Below are positions 7,833 through 16,513 of a DNA stretch of 64,000 nucleotides, piece by piece. This DNA comes from Pseudomonas sp. SJZ074. GTDB lineage: Bacteria > Pseudomonadota > Gammaproteobacteria > Pseudomonadales > Pseudomonadaceae. The position numbers and the translations under genes were made by a program. How positions within the stretch are numbered: the first letter of the stretch is position 1; every line of letters starts with the position of its first letter. The stretch is from contig NZ_VIUE01000029.1 in the NCBI RefSeq assembly GCF_007828215.1, positions 1 through 64,000 on the forward strand, in the 5' to 3' direction. Under the pieces are notes generated by a model, which was not told where the DNA came from, did no database searches, and worked only from the letters and a program-made list of their open reading frames with translations.

Positions 7833-9514
7833 TGTTGACACCCCATCTGATCGCCGCGCCCATCCTCCTGCCGCTGCTCACCGCCGCGTTGATGCTGATG
7901 CTGGGGGAAAAGCACCGCGCGCTCAAGGCACGGATCAATCTGTTTTCCAGTCTGCTGGGCCTGGGCGTTGCAGTATTGTTGCTGTATGGGACCCAGGAGC
8001 AGGCCCTGCCCGCGTCCATTGGCGTGTACCTGCCGGGCAACTGGCAGGCACCGTTCGGCATCGTCCTGGTGGTGGACCGCCTGTCGGCGCTGATGCTGGT
8101 GTTGACCGGCATCATCGGCGTCAGCGCCCTGCTGTTCGCCATGGCCCGCTGGCACGGCGCCGGGGCCAGCTTCCATGCCTTGTTCCAGATCCAGCTGATG
8201 GGTCTCTATGGCGCCTTCCTCACCGGGGACCTGTTCAACCTGTTCGTGTTTTTCGAGGTATTGCTGGCCGCTTCCTACGGCTTACTGCTGCATGGCTCGG
8301 GTCGGGCACGGGTGTCGTCGGGCTTGCACTACATCTCGATCAACCTGCTGGCTTCGTCGCTGTTCCTGATCGGCGCGGCGCTGATCTATGGCGTCACCGG
8401 CACCCTGAACATGGCCGACCTGGCGCTGAAAGTGCCTCTGGTGCCGGAAGCCGACCGGGGCCTGCTGCATGCGGGTGCGGCGATCCTCGCCGTGGCGTTC
8501 CTGGCCAAGGCCGGCATGTGGCCACTGAACTTCTGGCTGGTGCCGGCCTATAGTGCCGCCAGCGCTCCTGTGGCAGCGCTGTTCGCGATCATGACCAAGG
8601 TAGGCATCTACACGATCTTGCGCTTGTGGACCTTGCTGTTCTCCGGCCAGGCCGGCGCTTCGGCGTATTTCGGCGGCGACTGGCTGATCTACGGCGGCAT
8701 GGCGACCATTGTCTGCGCGGCCATCGCCATCCTGGCGGCCCAGCGCCTGGAGCGCATGGCCAGCCTGAGCATCCTGGTATCGGCCGGCATCCTGCTGTCG
8801 GCCATCGGCTTCGCCCAGCCGAACCTGGTGGGCGCTGCGCTGTTCTATCTGGTGAGTTCGACCCTGGCGCTGTGCGCGCTGTTCCTGCTGGCCGAGTTGA
8901 TCGAACGCTCGCGTTCGGCCAATGACCTGTCGCTGGAGGACGACCTCGATACCTTGCCGCGACCGCTGGAGTCGCTGCAACCGCCCAAGGGCACCAACCT
9001 CGATGACGAGCAGAAAGCCGTGGTCGGGCAAGTCATTCCCTGGACCATGGCCTTCCTCGGCCTGAGTTTCATTGCCTGTGCGCTGTTGATCGTCGGCATG
9101 CCGCCGCTGTCGGGATTCATCGGCAAACTGGGGCTGTTGAACGCCTTGCTCAATCCCCAGGGGCTCGGAGCCGACGTCGGCCAGCCGGTGTCGCCTCAGG
9201 CCTGGGGCCTGCTGGCGTTGTTGATCCTGTCCGGGCTGGCCTCGTTGATCGCTTTCTCGCGCCTGGGTATCCAGCGCTTCTGGACCCCGCAGGAACGACC
9301 CTCGCCGCTGCTGCGGCCGTTCGAGTGCCTGCCGATCCTTGCACTGCTCGGCCTGGGCATCGCCTTGACGTTCAAGGCCGAACCCCTGCTGCGCTACACC
9401 CAGGACGCGGCCAATGCGCTGAACACGCCGGAACACTACGTGATGTCAGTGCTCGGTACTCGGAGCGTTCCCGGCCCCGACGCCATCAGTGCCGTGCCGC
9501 AGGTGCAGCCATGA
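7829..9514 (+). CDS. phaD: Mrp antiporter subunit D
   Basis: A 561-residue NuoM/NuoN-like proton-translocating membrane subunit with about 14 helices. FVFFEVLLAASYGLLLHG and KAGMWPLNFWLVPAYSAASAPVAAL carry the conserved glutamate and lysine of antiporter-like subunits. A longer open frame exists upstream, but the ATG at 7829 overlaps the phaC stop in the usual ATGA coupling and begins with the expected hydrophobic helix (LTPHLIAAPILLPLL). Residues about 445-480 form a charged cytoplasmic loop. Confidence 0.92.
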   Translation: MMLTPHLIAAPILLPLLTAALMLMLGEKHRALKARINLFSSLLGLGVAVLLLYGTQEQALPASIGVYLPGNWQAPFGIVLVVDRLSALMLVLTGIIGVSALLFAMARWHGAGASFHALFQIQLMGLYGAFLTGDLFNLFVFFEVLLAASYGLLLHGSGRARVSSGLHYISINLLASSLFLIGAALIYGVTGTLNMADLALKVPLVPEADRGLLHAGAAILAVAFLAKAGMWPLNFWLVPAYSAASAPVAALFAIMTKVGIYTILRLWTLLFSGQAGASAYFGGDWLIYGGMATIVCAAIAILAAQRLERMASLSILVSAGILLSAIGFAQPNLVGAALFYLVSSTLALCALFLLAELIERSRSANDLSLEDDLDTLPRPLESLQPPKGTNLDDEQKAVVGQVIPWTMAFLGLSFIACALLIVGMPPLSGFIGKLGLLNALLNPQGLGADVGQPVSPQAWGLLALLILSGLASLIAFSRLGIQRFWTPQERPSPLLRPFECLPILALLGLGIALTFKAEPLLRYTQDAANALNTPEHYVMSVLGTRSVPGPDAISAVPQVQP

Positions 9515-9999
9515 AGCGCCTGTTCCCCGCGCCATGGCTGTCCCTGGCACTCTGGGCACTGTGGTTGCTGTTGAACCTGTCCCTCAGCGCCGGGCACCTG
9601 CTGCTGGGGGCAGCGTTGGGCTTCCTGGCACCTTTGATGATGCGCCCGTTGCGGCCACGGCCCATTCGTATCCGCCGCCCCAGGGCGGTGCTGCGACTGT
9701 TCCTGCTGGTGGGGCGCGATGTGCTGGTGTCCAATCTGGCGGTGGCCTGGGGCGTGCTGAACGCCGGCCGGCGCCCGCCGCGCTCGCGGTTCGTCAAGGT
9801 ACCGCTGGACCTGCACGACGCCAATGGCCTGGCGGCGTTGTCGATGATCACCACGGTGATCCCCGGAACGGTCTGGTCGGAACTGGCGCTGGATCGCCGC
9901 ATCCTGCTGATGCATGTGTTCGATCTGGAAGACGAAGCGTCGTTCATCGCGCATTTCAAGGCCACTTATGAGCGGCCCCTGATGGAGATTTTCCAATGA
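9511..9999 (+). CDS. phaE: Mrp antiporter subunit E
   Basis: A 162-residue MnhE-family membrane protein. Two N-terminal helices are followed by a cytoplasmic domain with the signature SMITTVIPGTVWSEL and LDRRILLMHVFDLED. ATG 9511 overlaps the phaD stop by 4 bp, and its own stop overlaps the phaF start. It belongs to the antiporter complex; its precise task within it is less clear than for A and D. Confidence 0.92.
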   Translation: MKRLFPAPWLSLALWALWLLLNLSLSAGHLLLGAALGFLAPLMMRPLRPRPIRIRRPRAVLRLFLLVGRDVLVSNLAVAWGVLNAGRRPPRSRFVKVPLDLHDANGLAALSMITTVIPGTVWSELALDRRILLMHVFDLEDEASFIAHFKATYERPLMEIFQ

Positions 10000-10274
10000 G
10001 TCCGTTGCTGTCCAATGCGATTGTGCTGAGTCTGTTCCTGTTCTCCCTGGCGCTGGTGCTGACCCTGTTGCGCCTGTTCAAGGGGCCGTCGGCGCAAGAC
10101 CGGGTCCTGGCCCTGGATTACCTGTACATCGTGGCGATGCTGATGATGCTGGTGCTGGGCATTCGCTACGCCAGTGACACCTACTTCGAGGCGGCGCTGT
10201 TGATCGCCCTGTTCGGCTTCGTCGGCTCGTTTGCCCTGGCCAAGTTCCTGCTGCGTGGCGAGGTGATCGAATGA
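9996..10274 (+). CDS. phaF: Mrp antiporter subunit F
   Basis: A 92-residue MnhF-type subunit with three transmembrane helices. The motif KGPSAQDRVLALDYL after helix 1 is characteristic (G-P-S-x-x-D-R-V). It overlaps phaE and phaG by 4 bp at each end, as expected for a compact coupled operon. Confidence 0.92.
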   Translation: MSPLLSNAIVLSLFLFSLALVLTLLRLFKGPSAQDRVLALDYLYIVAMLMMLVLGIRYASDTYFEAALLIALFGFVGSFALAKFLLRGEVIE

Positions 10275-10678
10275 CCGGACAATTGTCACTCTGGATCGAG
10301 ATCCCGGTGGCGCTCCTGTTGGTACTCGGCAGCCTGTTCGCCCTGGTCGGGGCCATCGGCCTGGTGCGCTTGAAGGATTATTTCCAGCGCATGCATCCAC
10401 CGGCCCTGGCCTCGACACTGGGGGCCTGGTGCGTGGCGCTGGCCTCGATCATTTATTTCTCGGTGCTCAAGTCCGGGCCGGTGCTGCACGCCTGGCTGAT
10501 ACCGATCCTGCTGTCCATCACCGTTCCGGTGACCACCCTGTTGCTGGCCCGGGCGGCGTTGTTCCGCAAGCGCATGGCCGGGGATGATGTGCCGGCGGAA
10601 GTGAGTAGCCGGCGGAGTGCTCAGGCCCAGGCCACCGCCAGCAGCCCCGCGCCCAGCACGACGCACAACGGCGAATAG
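10271..10678 (+). CDS. phaG: Mrp antiporter subunit G
   Basis: A 135-residue MnhG-type subunit with three helices; VGAIGLVRLKDYFQRMHPPALASTLG is the family signature, split around residues 27-52. It is the last gene of the operon. Its C-terminal tail of about 30 polar residues (ending in THNGE) is longer than in many homologues. The end of its reading frame overlaps the 3' end of the convergent DUF3995 gene by 58 bp. Confidence 0.92.
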   Translation: MTGQLSLWIEIPVALLLVLGSLFALVGAIGLVRLKDYFQRMHPPALASTLGAWCVALASIIYFSVLKSGPVLHAWLIPILLSITVPVTTLLLARAALFRKRMAGDDVPAEVSSRRSAQAQATASSPAPSTTHNGE

Positions 10679-11058
10679 ACCCAGGTGTCGAGCCGGGCGA
10701 AGGTCGATTCCTTGAATTCCTTGAAGAAGCCCACCAGGTTCGACTCGCCAATGGCCCGGGCAAACATCAGCAAGGCAATCGCACTGATCAGCCATTGCAG
10801 CGCGCGATGGGTGACCGGCGGCGCCAAAAGGCCGCCGCGCAGGCACACCAGCACAGCGATGAACAGCAGGGCCAGGGCCACCAACAGGGTCAACCAGCCC
10901 GAGGGGTCGAACGCCGGGCGCAGGATGTCCCCCTGCTTGACCGGAACCTGGGGGACCACCGCCTGGGCCGCCCAGCGTCCACCCAGGGCCCAGTACAAAT
11001 GAATCAAACTGATGGTCGCAAACACCGCGACCAGCGTCCGTGCCAATAAAAGCGTCAT
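10621..11058 (-). CDS. DUF3995 family membrane protein
   Basis: A 145-residue integral membrane protein with four predicted helices. The pattern LIHLYWALGG near the N terminus, then KQGDILRPAFDPSGW and DTWVYSPLCVVLGAGL, fits DUF3995, a family of unknown function. The ATG at 11058 follows AGGAGGCTGGCGA, a strong ribosome binding site, and is preferred to an upstream start at 11091. The gene is convergent with phaG and overlaps it tail to tail by 58 bp. Confidence 0.8.
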   Translation of the reverse strand: MTLLLARTLVAVFATISLIHLYWALGGRWAAQAVVPQVPVKQGDILRPAFDPSGWLTLLVALALLFIAVLVCLRGGLLAPPVTHRALQWLISAIALLMFARAIGESNLVGFFKEFKESTFARLDTWVYSPLCVVLGAGLLAVAWA

Positions 11059-11192
11059 TCGCCAGCCTCCTGGAAAAGGTTGAACAATCATCCTAGCTCG
11101 AATTTGGCATTTCGCAGGACGGGCGCAGATTGCCCGTTTCCAGCGGATGACACATTGCTCGGGATCAAGTGTTCAGACACCGGCAATCGACG

Positions 11193-12203
11193 CTACAGAC
11201 CGGCAGACACTTTTTCCGCCACCTCGCTGGGCACCCAGGCCTGCCACACCTGCGGATGGGCCTTGAGAAAGGCCTGGGCAGCCTCACGGGGCGGTGTGCG
11301 CTTTTCGCTCATTTCGGCCAGGGCCTTGTTCAAAGGATCGATGGGCAGGTCGACCTTGCTGAAGAATTCGGCGATCTCCGGATACTGTTTCTGGAACGGC
11401 GCCGAGACGCCAATCGACAGTTTAGAGGCCAGGGAACGGGTCGGCCGGGGGTTGGGATTGTCGGCGTCGGTCAGGGTTTTCCACGCTTCGGCATCGAAGG
11501 GCGGCTCTTGTAGCTGCACCAGCTTGAATCGCCCCAGCAGCGGCGTGGGTGACCAGTAGTAGAACAGGATCGGTTTGCCCCGGCGAATCGACGAGGTGAT
11601 TTCCGCGTCCAGCGCCGCGCCGGAGCCGCTGCGAAAATTCACATAACTGTCGGTCAGGCCATACGCCTTGAGCTTCTGCTTGTTGACGACTTCGGATGTC
11701 CAGCCGATGGGGCTGTTGAGGAAGCGCCCCTTGTCGGGACTCTCCGGGTCCTTGAACACATGCTTGTAGCGCGCCAGGTCGCTGACGCTGCGAAGGTCCG
11801 GCGCCAGGGGCTTGATGCCTTTGGCGGGATCGCCCTTGATCACGTATTCCGGCACCCACCAGCCTTCCGTCGCGCCCTTGACCGTATCGCCCAGGGCGAT
11901 CACCTTGCCCTCGGCTTCGGCCTTGACCCATACCGGGCTGCGACCGGCCCACTCCTCGCCGATGACCTGTATGTCGTTATTGGCCAGTGCGGTTTCCAGG
12001 GTGATGGTGGTGCCCGGCAAGGTGTCGGTGTTCAAGTCGTAGCCTTTTTCGACGATGATCCGCAGGATATCAGTGATCAGGCTGCCGCTTTCCCAGTTCA
12101 GGTCGGCGAAGTGGATCGGTGCCGAAGCAGCCGATGCCGGGAACGATGAAGCCAACACAGCGCAGGTGGCCCAGGCAGCCAGCCACTGTCGAACTCGTTT
12201 CAT
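11193..12203 (-). CDS. glycine betaine/quaternary amine ABC-type substrate-binding protein (OpuAC family)
   Basis: A 336-residue periplasmic protein. A signal peptide covers about 1-26 (WLAAWATCAVLASSFPASA). The mature part fits the OpuAC fold: FADLNWESG at the start and GATEGWWVPEYV in the middle, with several aromatic residues (Trp, Tyr) that could cage a quaternary ammonium. ATG 12203 follows a GAGGAAC site; an upstream start would remove the signal peptide from the N terminus. No ATPase or permease gene lies beside it, so it is an orphan that must use a transporter encoded elsewhere or act as a sensor. Confidence 0.82.
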   Translation of the reverse strand: MKRVRQWLAAWATCAVLASSFPASAASAPIHFADLNWESGSLITDILRIIVEKGYDLNTDTLPGTTITLETALANNDIQVIGEEWAGRSPVWVKAEAEGKVIALGDTVKGATEGWWVPEYVIKGDPAKGIKPLAPDLRSVSDLARYKHVFKDPESPDKGRFLNSPIGWTSEVVNKQKLKAYGLTDSYVNFRSGSGAALDAEITSSIRRGKPILFYYWSPTPLLGRFKLVQLQEPPFDAEAWKTLTDADNPNPRPTRSLASKLSIGVSAPFQKQYPEIAEFFSKVDLPIDPLNKALAEMSEKRTPPREAAQAFLKAHPQVWQAWVPSEVAEKVSAGL

Positions 12204-12327
12204 GCGATGTTCCTCATACCAGACAGCAAGAGCTGAACGGTCCTGCGTAATCGAACGCAAGCCCCTGAATAATTCAGTCAACTGACTGTAGCCGAGGTTC
12301 CAGTAAAACGGTCGCCGCGCCTGGGTA

Positions 12328-12798
12328 TCACTCGCTGGCCTTGAACGTCACCAGTTCGCCCTTGCGCCACTTCGCAGCCTTGGCGGTGACCGCCTTGAGG
12401 GTCTTGGTCAAACCTTCTTGCAGCTGTTCGTTCGCCGCATACACGGTCACCACGCTGTGGCCTTCCTTGAACAGGATGGCCTGGCCGCCCGGGGTCGTGA
12501 CGAACGCGTAATCCCCAAGGCCATAGACCGTCAGTTTGATTTCGCGAAACCTGATTTCGAACTTGCCCCCTTCGCGACTGGGCAATACCGCCGCACGAAA
12601 ATGATCGCCCACCTTGAGCTCGAGCCTGGGCTTGTCATCGACCACAAGAGCCGATTCGGTGTCGATTTCGGCGACGTAGATACCTTCGGCGGTCTGCTCG
12701 GTGATGTAGACGAAACGTGACTGGAACAGTTTGACCAGTTTTGCCCGCAGGTCACCCAGTACAAATAACGCATGCGTATCGAGATTACTTACTGCCAA
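12328..12798 (-). CDS. hypothetical protein, about 156 residues
   Basis: A soluble protein without recognised domains. It has regular beta-strand-like segments (SRFVYITEQT, YVAEIDTESALVV, GKFEIRFREIKLTV) and a lysine-rich C terminus. I propose a TTG start at 12798, behind GGGGATGTTTCC, because the sequence becomes protein-like from there (AVSNLDTHALFVLGD). The frame is also open to a GTG at 12849 with no good ribosome binding site. No neighbour suggests a function. Confidence 0.6.
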   Translation of the reverse strand: MAVSNLDTHALFVLGDLRAKLVKLFQSRFVYITEQTAEGIYVAEIDTESALVVDDKPRLELKVGDHFRAAVLPSREGGKFEIRFREIKLTVYGLGDYAFVTTPGGQAILFKEGHSVVTVYAANEQLQEGLTKTLKAVTAKAAKWRKGELVTFKASE

Positions 12799-13201
12799 GG
12801 AAACATCCCCATCTTGAAAACGGCCCGCTGCGCAGAAAGAACGGACCACGAGAACCCGTGCCGACTGCAGCGTCGCAATGACCTGTAACTGAAATTCGAA
12901 GTGAACGGCGCACCCTGTCCCGGGGCGAGAGAAGACTAAAGGATTGCCACTCTCGCCGTCTTTCCCAGGAGGTCGTCAGAAGCTGAAGGAAATAGCCACT
13001 CTGAGCATCGGAAAAGGTGGGACTACTAACTTTAGGGAAAATTCTCACTTAGAAAAGCATTTTTCTGACATCGAGCCTAAAAAAAATTGCTTTAGATAGG
13101 CGCAACCGTCCGCACAGCGCAACCGATTCTAGAGCAGCCGGCGGTACGGAGACTACGAAACACTTGGCAATTCGTCGGTAAACCATAGAAAAGGAATTCA
13201 C
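12799..13201. other. 403-bp intergenic region, partly AT-rich
   Basis: No credible coding sequence. From about 13020 to 13110 it is clearly richer in A and T than its surroundings, with GAAAATTCTCACTTAG and an A8 tract near 13078-13086. It should hold the promoters of the leftward hypothetical gene and of the rightward 82-residue gene. I see no strong hairpin with a T tract. Confidence 0.5.
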
Positions 13202-13450
13202 ATGGGCACTTTCACAACCTTGCGCCACCCCACTACACCACCCATCGTCAATCCCCATGACGCCTTTGACGGGATTCATTACCTGCCGGTCTCGCTGGTT
13301 CAACCGCGATATCGGGTCGTACTGGCCGGCAAGTGTTTTTTCCATATTGAAGAAACCTCGACTGGACGTGTAAGAGGTTTCCGCACCGATCATAACGAAG
13401 CCTGCTACCTGGCCAGGCATCTCGAGCGAAGTGCCGGAACACAGCAATAA
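13202..13450 (+). CDS. small hypothetical protein, 82 residues
   Basis: Not recognised. ATG 13202 is preceded by AAAAGGAATTCAC, a good ribosome binding site. The protein has aromatic and beta-rich segments (FDGIHYLPVSLVQPRYRVVLAG) and one histidine-rich stretch near the C terminus (RTDHNEACYLARHLE). There is no signal peptide or membrane segment. It lies 81 bp before a DUF2789 gene on the same strand and the two may be co-transcribed. Confidence 0.55.
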   Translation: MGTFTTLRHPTTPPIVNPHDAFDGIHYLPVSLVQPRYRVVLAGKCFFHIEETSTGRVRGFRTDHNEACYLARHLERSAGTQQ

Positions 13451-13531
13451 TCGAACTCCTGACGCGCGCTTGCCTCAGATAAAGGGACGCAACCGACGCG
13501 CCATGACGGCGCATGCCCAAAGGAGAACCCC

Positions 13532-13768
13532 ATGGAACAGCCTTCTCACGAACTCAAGACCTTGTTCGATCAACTGGGCCTGCCCTCGGACGACAAAGCC
13601 ATCGACAGCTTCATCGTGGCACACCCCCTGGACCCGGAGACAAAACTGGTGGAGGCCGATTTCTGGTCGGATCAGCAAAAGGACCTACTACGGGAATGGT
13701 TGCTCGCTGATGGCGAAGAGGCGGTGCTGGTGGATCAACTGAACGTGCGCCTGCACGACGGAAAATAG
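13532..13768 (+). CDS. DUF2789 family protein
   Basis: A 78-residue acidic soluble protein that fits DUF2789: SHELKTLFDQLGLPSDDKAID at the N terminus, then HPLDPETKLVEADFW. AAAGGAG lies 12 bp before the ATG. The family is small and helical, and its role is unknown. It is followed at once by REP-type repeats. Confidence 0.8.
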   Translation: MEQPSHELKTLFDQLGLPSDDKAIDSFIVAHPLDPETKLVEADFWSDQQKDLLREWLLADGEEAVLVDQLNVRLHDGK

Positions 13769-13787
13769 CGGCTCAACAGCATGTTTT

Positions 13788-13950
13788 GTGGGAGCGAGCT
13801 TGCTCGCGATAGCGGTGCATCAGTCGATACTTTGCTGACTGCACCATCGCTATCGCGAGCAGGCTCGCTCCCACAGGGGATTTGTGGTGCTCCCGGAACT
13901 TGCGGCCACTGAAGGCCCCTGTGGGAGCGAGCCTGCTCGCGATCAGCGGT
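13788..13950. repeat. REP doublet plus a single REP
   Basis: TGTGGGAGCGAGCTTGCTCG and its inverse form an inverted pair (13788-13877) around a spacer of about 35 bp, and a further single unit, GTGGGAGCGAGCCTGCTCGC, lies at 13921-13940. These are REP elements of the fluorescens group. They lie between the DUF2789 gene and a convergent chemoreceptor gene. Confidence 0.85.
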
Positions 13951-13975
13951 GAGCCTGGCCTATCCAAATGAAAGC

Positions 13976-15646
13976 CTAGCGCGGCTTCTCGGGTTTGTAG
14001 CCCAACCGCAACCCACCCCAGTGGCGGCCCTTGATCATGATGGGCACGGACAGGTCATGCATCAGCTCGCCTGTGTCGCGGGTATAGGTCTGCAACAGCA
14101 CCGGTTGCTGGTGGCTGCCGCATCGAATCCCGGTGCGATCGGAGAACTTGCGCTTGGTACGGTTGTTCAGCGTGTCGACGGCAGGATCGCCGGTCAACGG
14201 CTGGCTGAAGACTTTGTTGTGGGTCGGCACATACCCTTGCTGGGTACAGGCAATCGCAAACACCAGGCCTTCATGCCGGGCGAGCAAAGGCTCCTGGATG
14301 GCCGGCAGGACCTGGTCGGTATAACGGTCGAAGCGGGTCTGGAACTTGGCGGGATGGGTATTGGGAATGGCCTGGTAGTTACGATCGAACAGATCCTCCA
14401 GGCTGACACGCCCTTGATCGATATCCGCCTCGAATTGCGCGGCGATCTGGCTCGCGCCTTCACGCGCCAGGTCGTAGACCCGCTGGTGATAATCGTCGAG
14501 CCCCACCTCCGCCAGGCGCTCGCTGATGGTTTCGGCCTGGCCTTCCATCTGCACGGCCGCTTCGGCCAGGCGCTGGGTCTGCTGGTCGCTGATGGACAGG
14601 TCACTGCGCATCTGCTCGATGGCGTGGAACAGGCTGTCGAGTTGTTCGCGGTTGGTGTCGGTGCCCTGGGCGATGGCGCTGACCTGGGTTTCGACACCGG
14701 CGGCGAGCCGGGCAATGTTCTCCAGGTGCTGGCCGGTGTGCTCGACCTGCTGCACACCGCTGTCCAGATCGGCGGCCAGTTGGCGGATCTGCTCGACCAC
14801 CTGGGCAGTGCGCTGCTGGATATCCGCCACCATGACGCCGACCTCGCCAGTCGCCGCCGCCGTGCGGCCCGCCAGGCCACGGACTTCGTCGGCAACCACG
14901 GCGAAGCCCCGACCATGCTCCCCGGCCCGAGCCGCCTCGATGGCCGCATTCAGCGCCAGCAGGTTGGTCTGGCTGGCAATCGACTGAATCACCAGGCTGA
15001 CCCGCTGGATCTCGTCGCTGCGCACGCTCAAGGCCTCGATCAGCTCGCGGCTGTCGTTGGCCCGTTGGCTGAGTTGGTGCATGCGACTGATGGACTCCAC
15101 CAGTTCGCTGCGCCCGGCAACGCTGCTGCGATGGGCTTCGCTGGCAGCGCCCAGGGCCTGCTGGCTGAGTTGGGAAGTGGCCTGTTCGGTGGCAATCATC
15201 GATTCGGCACTGCTGACGATCTGCGCCGCCGCATCGAGCTGCGACTGGACCTTGCCGGCCAGCTGCCTGACCGAATAGGCGACGCCGGCGGCCGACAACG
15301 CGTTATGACTGGTGGTGTAGGACAGGTCACGGGTCAGCTCGGCCAATGAGCCGGTATTCAACGAAGGCTGGGGCGCGATGACCAGGCGCGAGCGCAAGCG
15401 CGGCAACCAGACAATCAGCATCGCCAGGGGCAGGCCCAGGTACAACGACCAACCTCCCAGCACCATGCCGCACAGCAGCAAGGTCAGGGCAAGGCTCTGC
15501 AAGGTCGGCGTCAGCCAGCGCGCCGTGCTTTTCGTAGCCGATACCGAGGCAGGCACCGCCGCCAGAGATCCGTCTGTCGCCATGTTCGTCACCACACTTC
15601 TCGTTGTTATGCCCGCATTAAACGCCACTACGGAGCCATTATCCAT
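13976..15646 (-). CDS. methyl-accepting chemotaxis protein with a C-terminal sensor domain
   Basis: A 556-residue receptor (535 if ATG 15583 is used). The N-terminal part is short, with two adjacent hydrophobic helices at about 47-80 that form a hairpin, so almost no periplasmic domain exists. The coiled-coil signalling domain follows, with the tip sequence [20 protein letters not shown] and [15 protein letters not shown]. After it, about 420-550 is a separate folded domain ([49 protein letters not shown]) that resembles Cache/PAS-like sensors seen at the C terminus of some pseudomonad receptors. It would sense an intracellular signal. The ligand is unknown. Confidence 0.85.
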   Translation of the reverse strand: MDNGSVVAFNAGITTRSVVTNMATDGSLAAVPASVSATKSTARWLTPTLQSLALTLLLCGMVLGGWSLYLGLPLAMLIVWLPRLRSRLVIAPQPSLNTGSLAELTRDLSYTTSHNALSAAGVAYSVRQLAGKVQSQLDAAAQIVSSAESMIATEQATSQLSQQALGAASEAHRSSVAGRSELVESISRMHQLSQRANDSRELIEALSVRSDEIQRVSLVIQSIASQTNLLALNAAIEAARAGEHGRGFAVVADEVRGLAGRTAAATGEVGVMVADIQQRTAQVVEQIRQLAADLDSGVQQVEHTGQHLENIARLAAGVETQVSAIAQGTDTNREQLDSLFHAIEQMRSDLSISDQQTQRLAEAAVQMEGQAETISERLAEVGLDDYHQRVYDLAREGASQIAAQFEADIDQGRVSLEDLFDRNYQAIPNTHPAKFQTRFDRYTDQVLPAIQEPLLARHEGLVFAIACTQQGYVPTHNKVFSQPLTGDPAVDTLNNRTKRKFSDRTGIRCGSHQQPVLLQTYTRDTGELMHDLSVPIMIKGRHWGGLRLGYKPEKPR

Positions 15647-15782
15647 GGTCCATTAGTCGCGTTCTTGCAGCAGATCAATGCAGGTGTGTGATTTTCGAGG
15701 AACGCTACATGGCCTGGCGGGAGCAAGCGCCCTCGCCCCAAGGTCTGTGCAGCCTTCGGTAGCTCGAATGGCAGGTAGTGGA

Positions 15783-16187
15783 TCAGGCCTGACGCTGGTG
15801 CTTGTCGATCTGCTCGTGACGTTCCTGGGCTTCGATGCAGTACTTGGTGGTCGGGCTGATCAGCAGACGCTTGAGGCCGATCGGCTCGCCGCTGTCGTCG
15901 CACCAGCCGAAGCTTTCGTCGTTGATGCGATCCAAAGCCTGCTCCAGCTGGGGCAGCATGCGCTGGTCACGATCGATGGCGTTGACCAGCCAGGTGCGCT
16001 CTTCTTCTACGGAAGCAGCGTCGGCCGGGTCAGCCGGGGAATCCAGGCTTTCAATGGCGATTCGGTTCTGTTCGATGCGCTCGTGGGTTTCGACTTTCAT
16101 GTTCTGCAACAGCTTGGTGAAGAAAGCCAGTTGCTCGGCGTTCATGTAGTCATCCGCCGGCATGGCCAGCAACTTTTCCTTTGTCAT
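15783..16187 (-). CDS. DksA/TraR family protein with a degenerate zinc finger
   Basis: A 134-residue RNA polymerase secondary-channel factor. The coiled coil carries the tip motif DPADAASVEEER (53-64), whose acidic and alanine residues are needed for activity in DksA. The globular domain follows, with GWCDDSGEPIGLKRL and KYCIEAQER. Canonical DksA has four zinc cysteines; here only Cys96 and Cys117 remain, with Ser99 and Ala120 in place of the other two. This matches the zinc-independent DksA2 type. ATG 16187 (MTKEKLLAMP) is chosen; the open frame extends upstream without support. Confidence 0.85.
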   Translation of the reverse strand: MTKEKLLAMPADDYMNAEQLAFFTKLLQNMKVETHERIEQNRIAIESLDSPADPADAASVEEERTWLVNAIDRDQRMLPQLEQALDRINDESFGWCDDSGEPIGLKRLLISPTTKYCIEAQERHEQIDKHQRQA

Positions 16188-16513
16188 TGATATCTCTATA
16201 AAAAAACGTGCATTAAGGCGAATTATGGAGCGTCCCGCAGCGCAGCTGCCACGCTCGTCAGGAAGGCGCCGTCTATTCCAAGCGCCACCCGGCACTCAAT
16301 TTACGAGGGGCGGCAGTCTAAGGCCGAGTCGAGGCCTCAGCAACCGAAAACATGGGAAAATGTCCGACAACCCCTTCAAATGTTCTCTGACAGGCTTTTA
16401 GCGATCATCGGAGTGCGTTTATAACAAGAAATTCGCTGTAATGGCTGTATTAAGAAGACAAATGGCAACGCCACGCGGGTCAGGCGTGGCGCTTTGTCGC
16501 AACTGGGCGGTCG
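16188..16513. other. 326-bp intergenic region between the DksA-like gene and the inositol permease
   Basis: No coding sequence is visible. It holds the promoter of the leftward DksA-like gene and, near its right end, a hairpin after the permease gene. The middle part (16370-16460) is relatively AT-rich. Confidence 0.5.
16469..16491 (-). terminator. hairpin after the inositol ABC transporter operon
   Basis: CGCCACGC (16469-16476) and GCGTGGCG (16484-16491) form a perfect 8-bp stem with a 7-nt loop. Outer arms GACAAA and TTTGTC (16457-16462, 16493-16498) extend it after a bulge. It lies about 20 bp beyond the permease stop codon and probably ends that transcript, although the T tract is weak. 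Confidence 0.6.
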
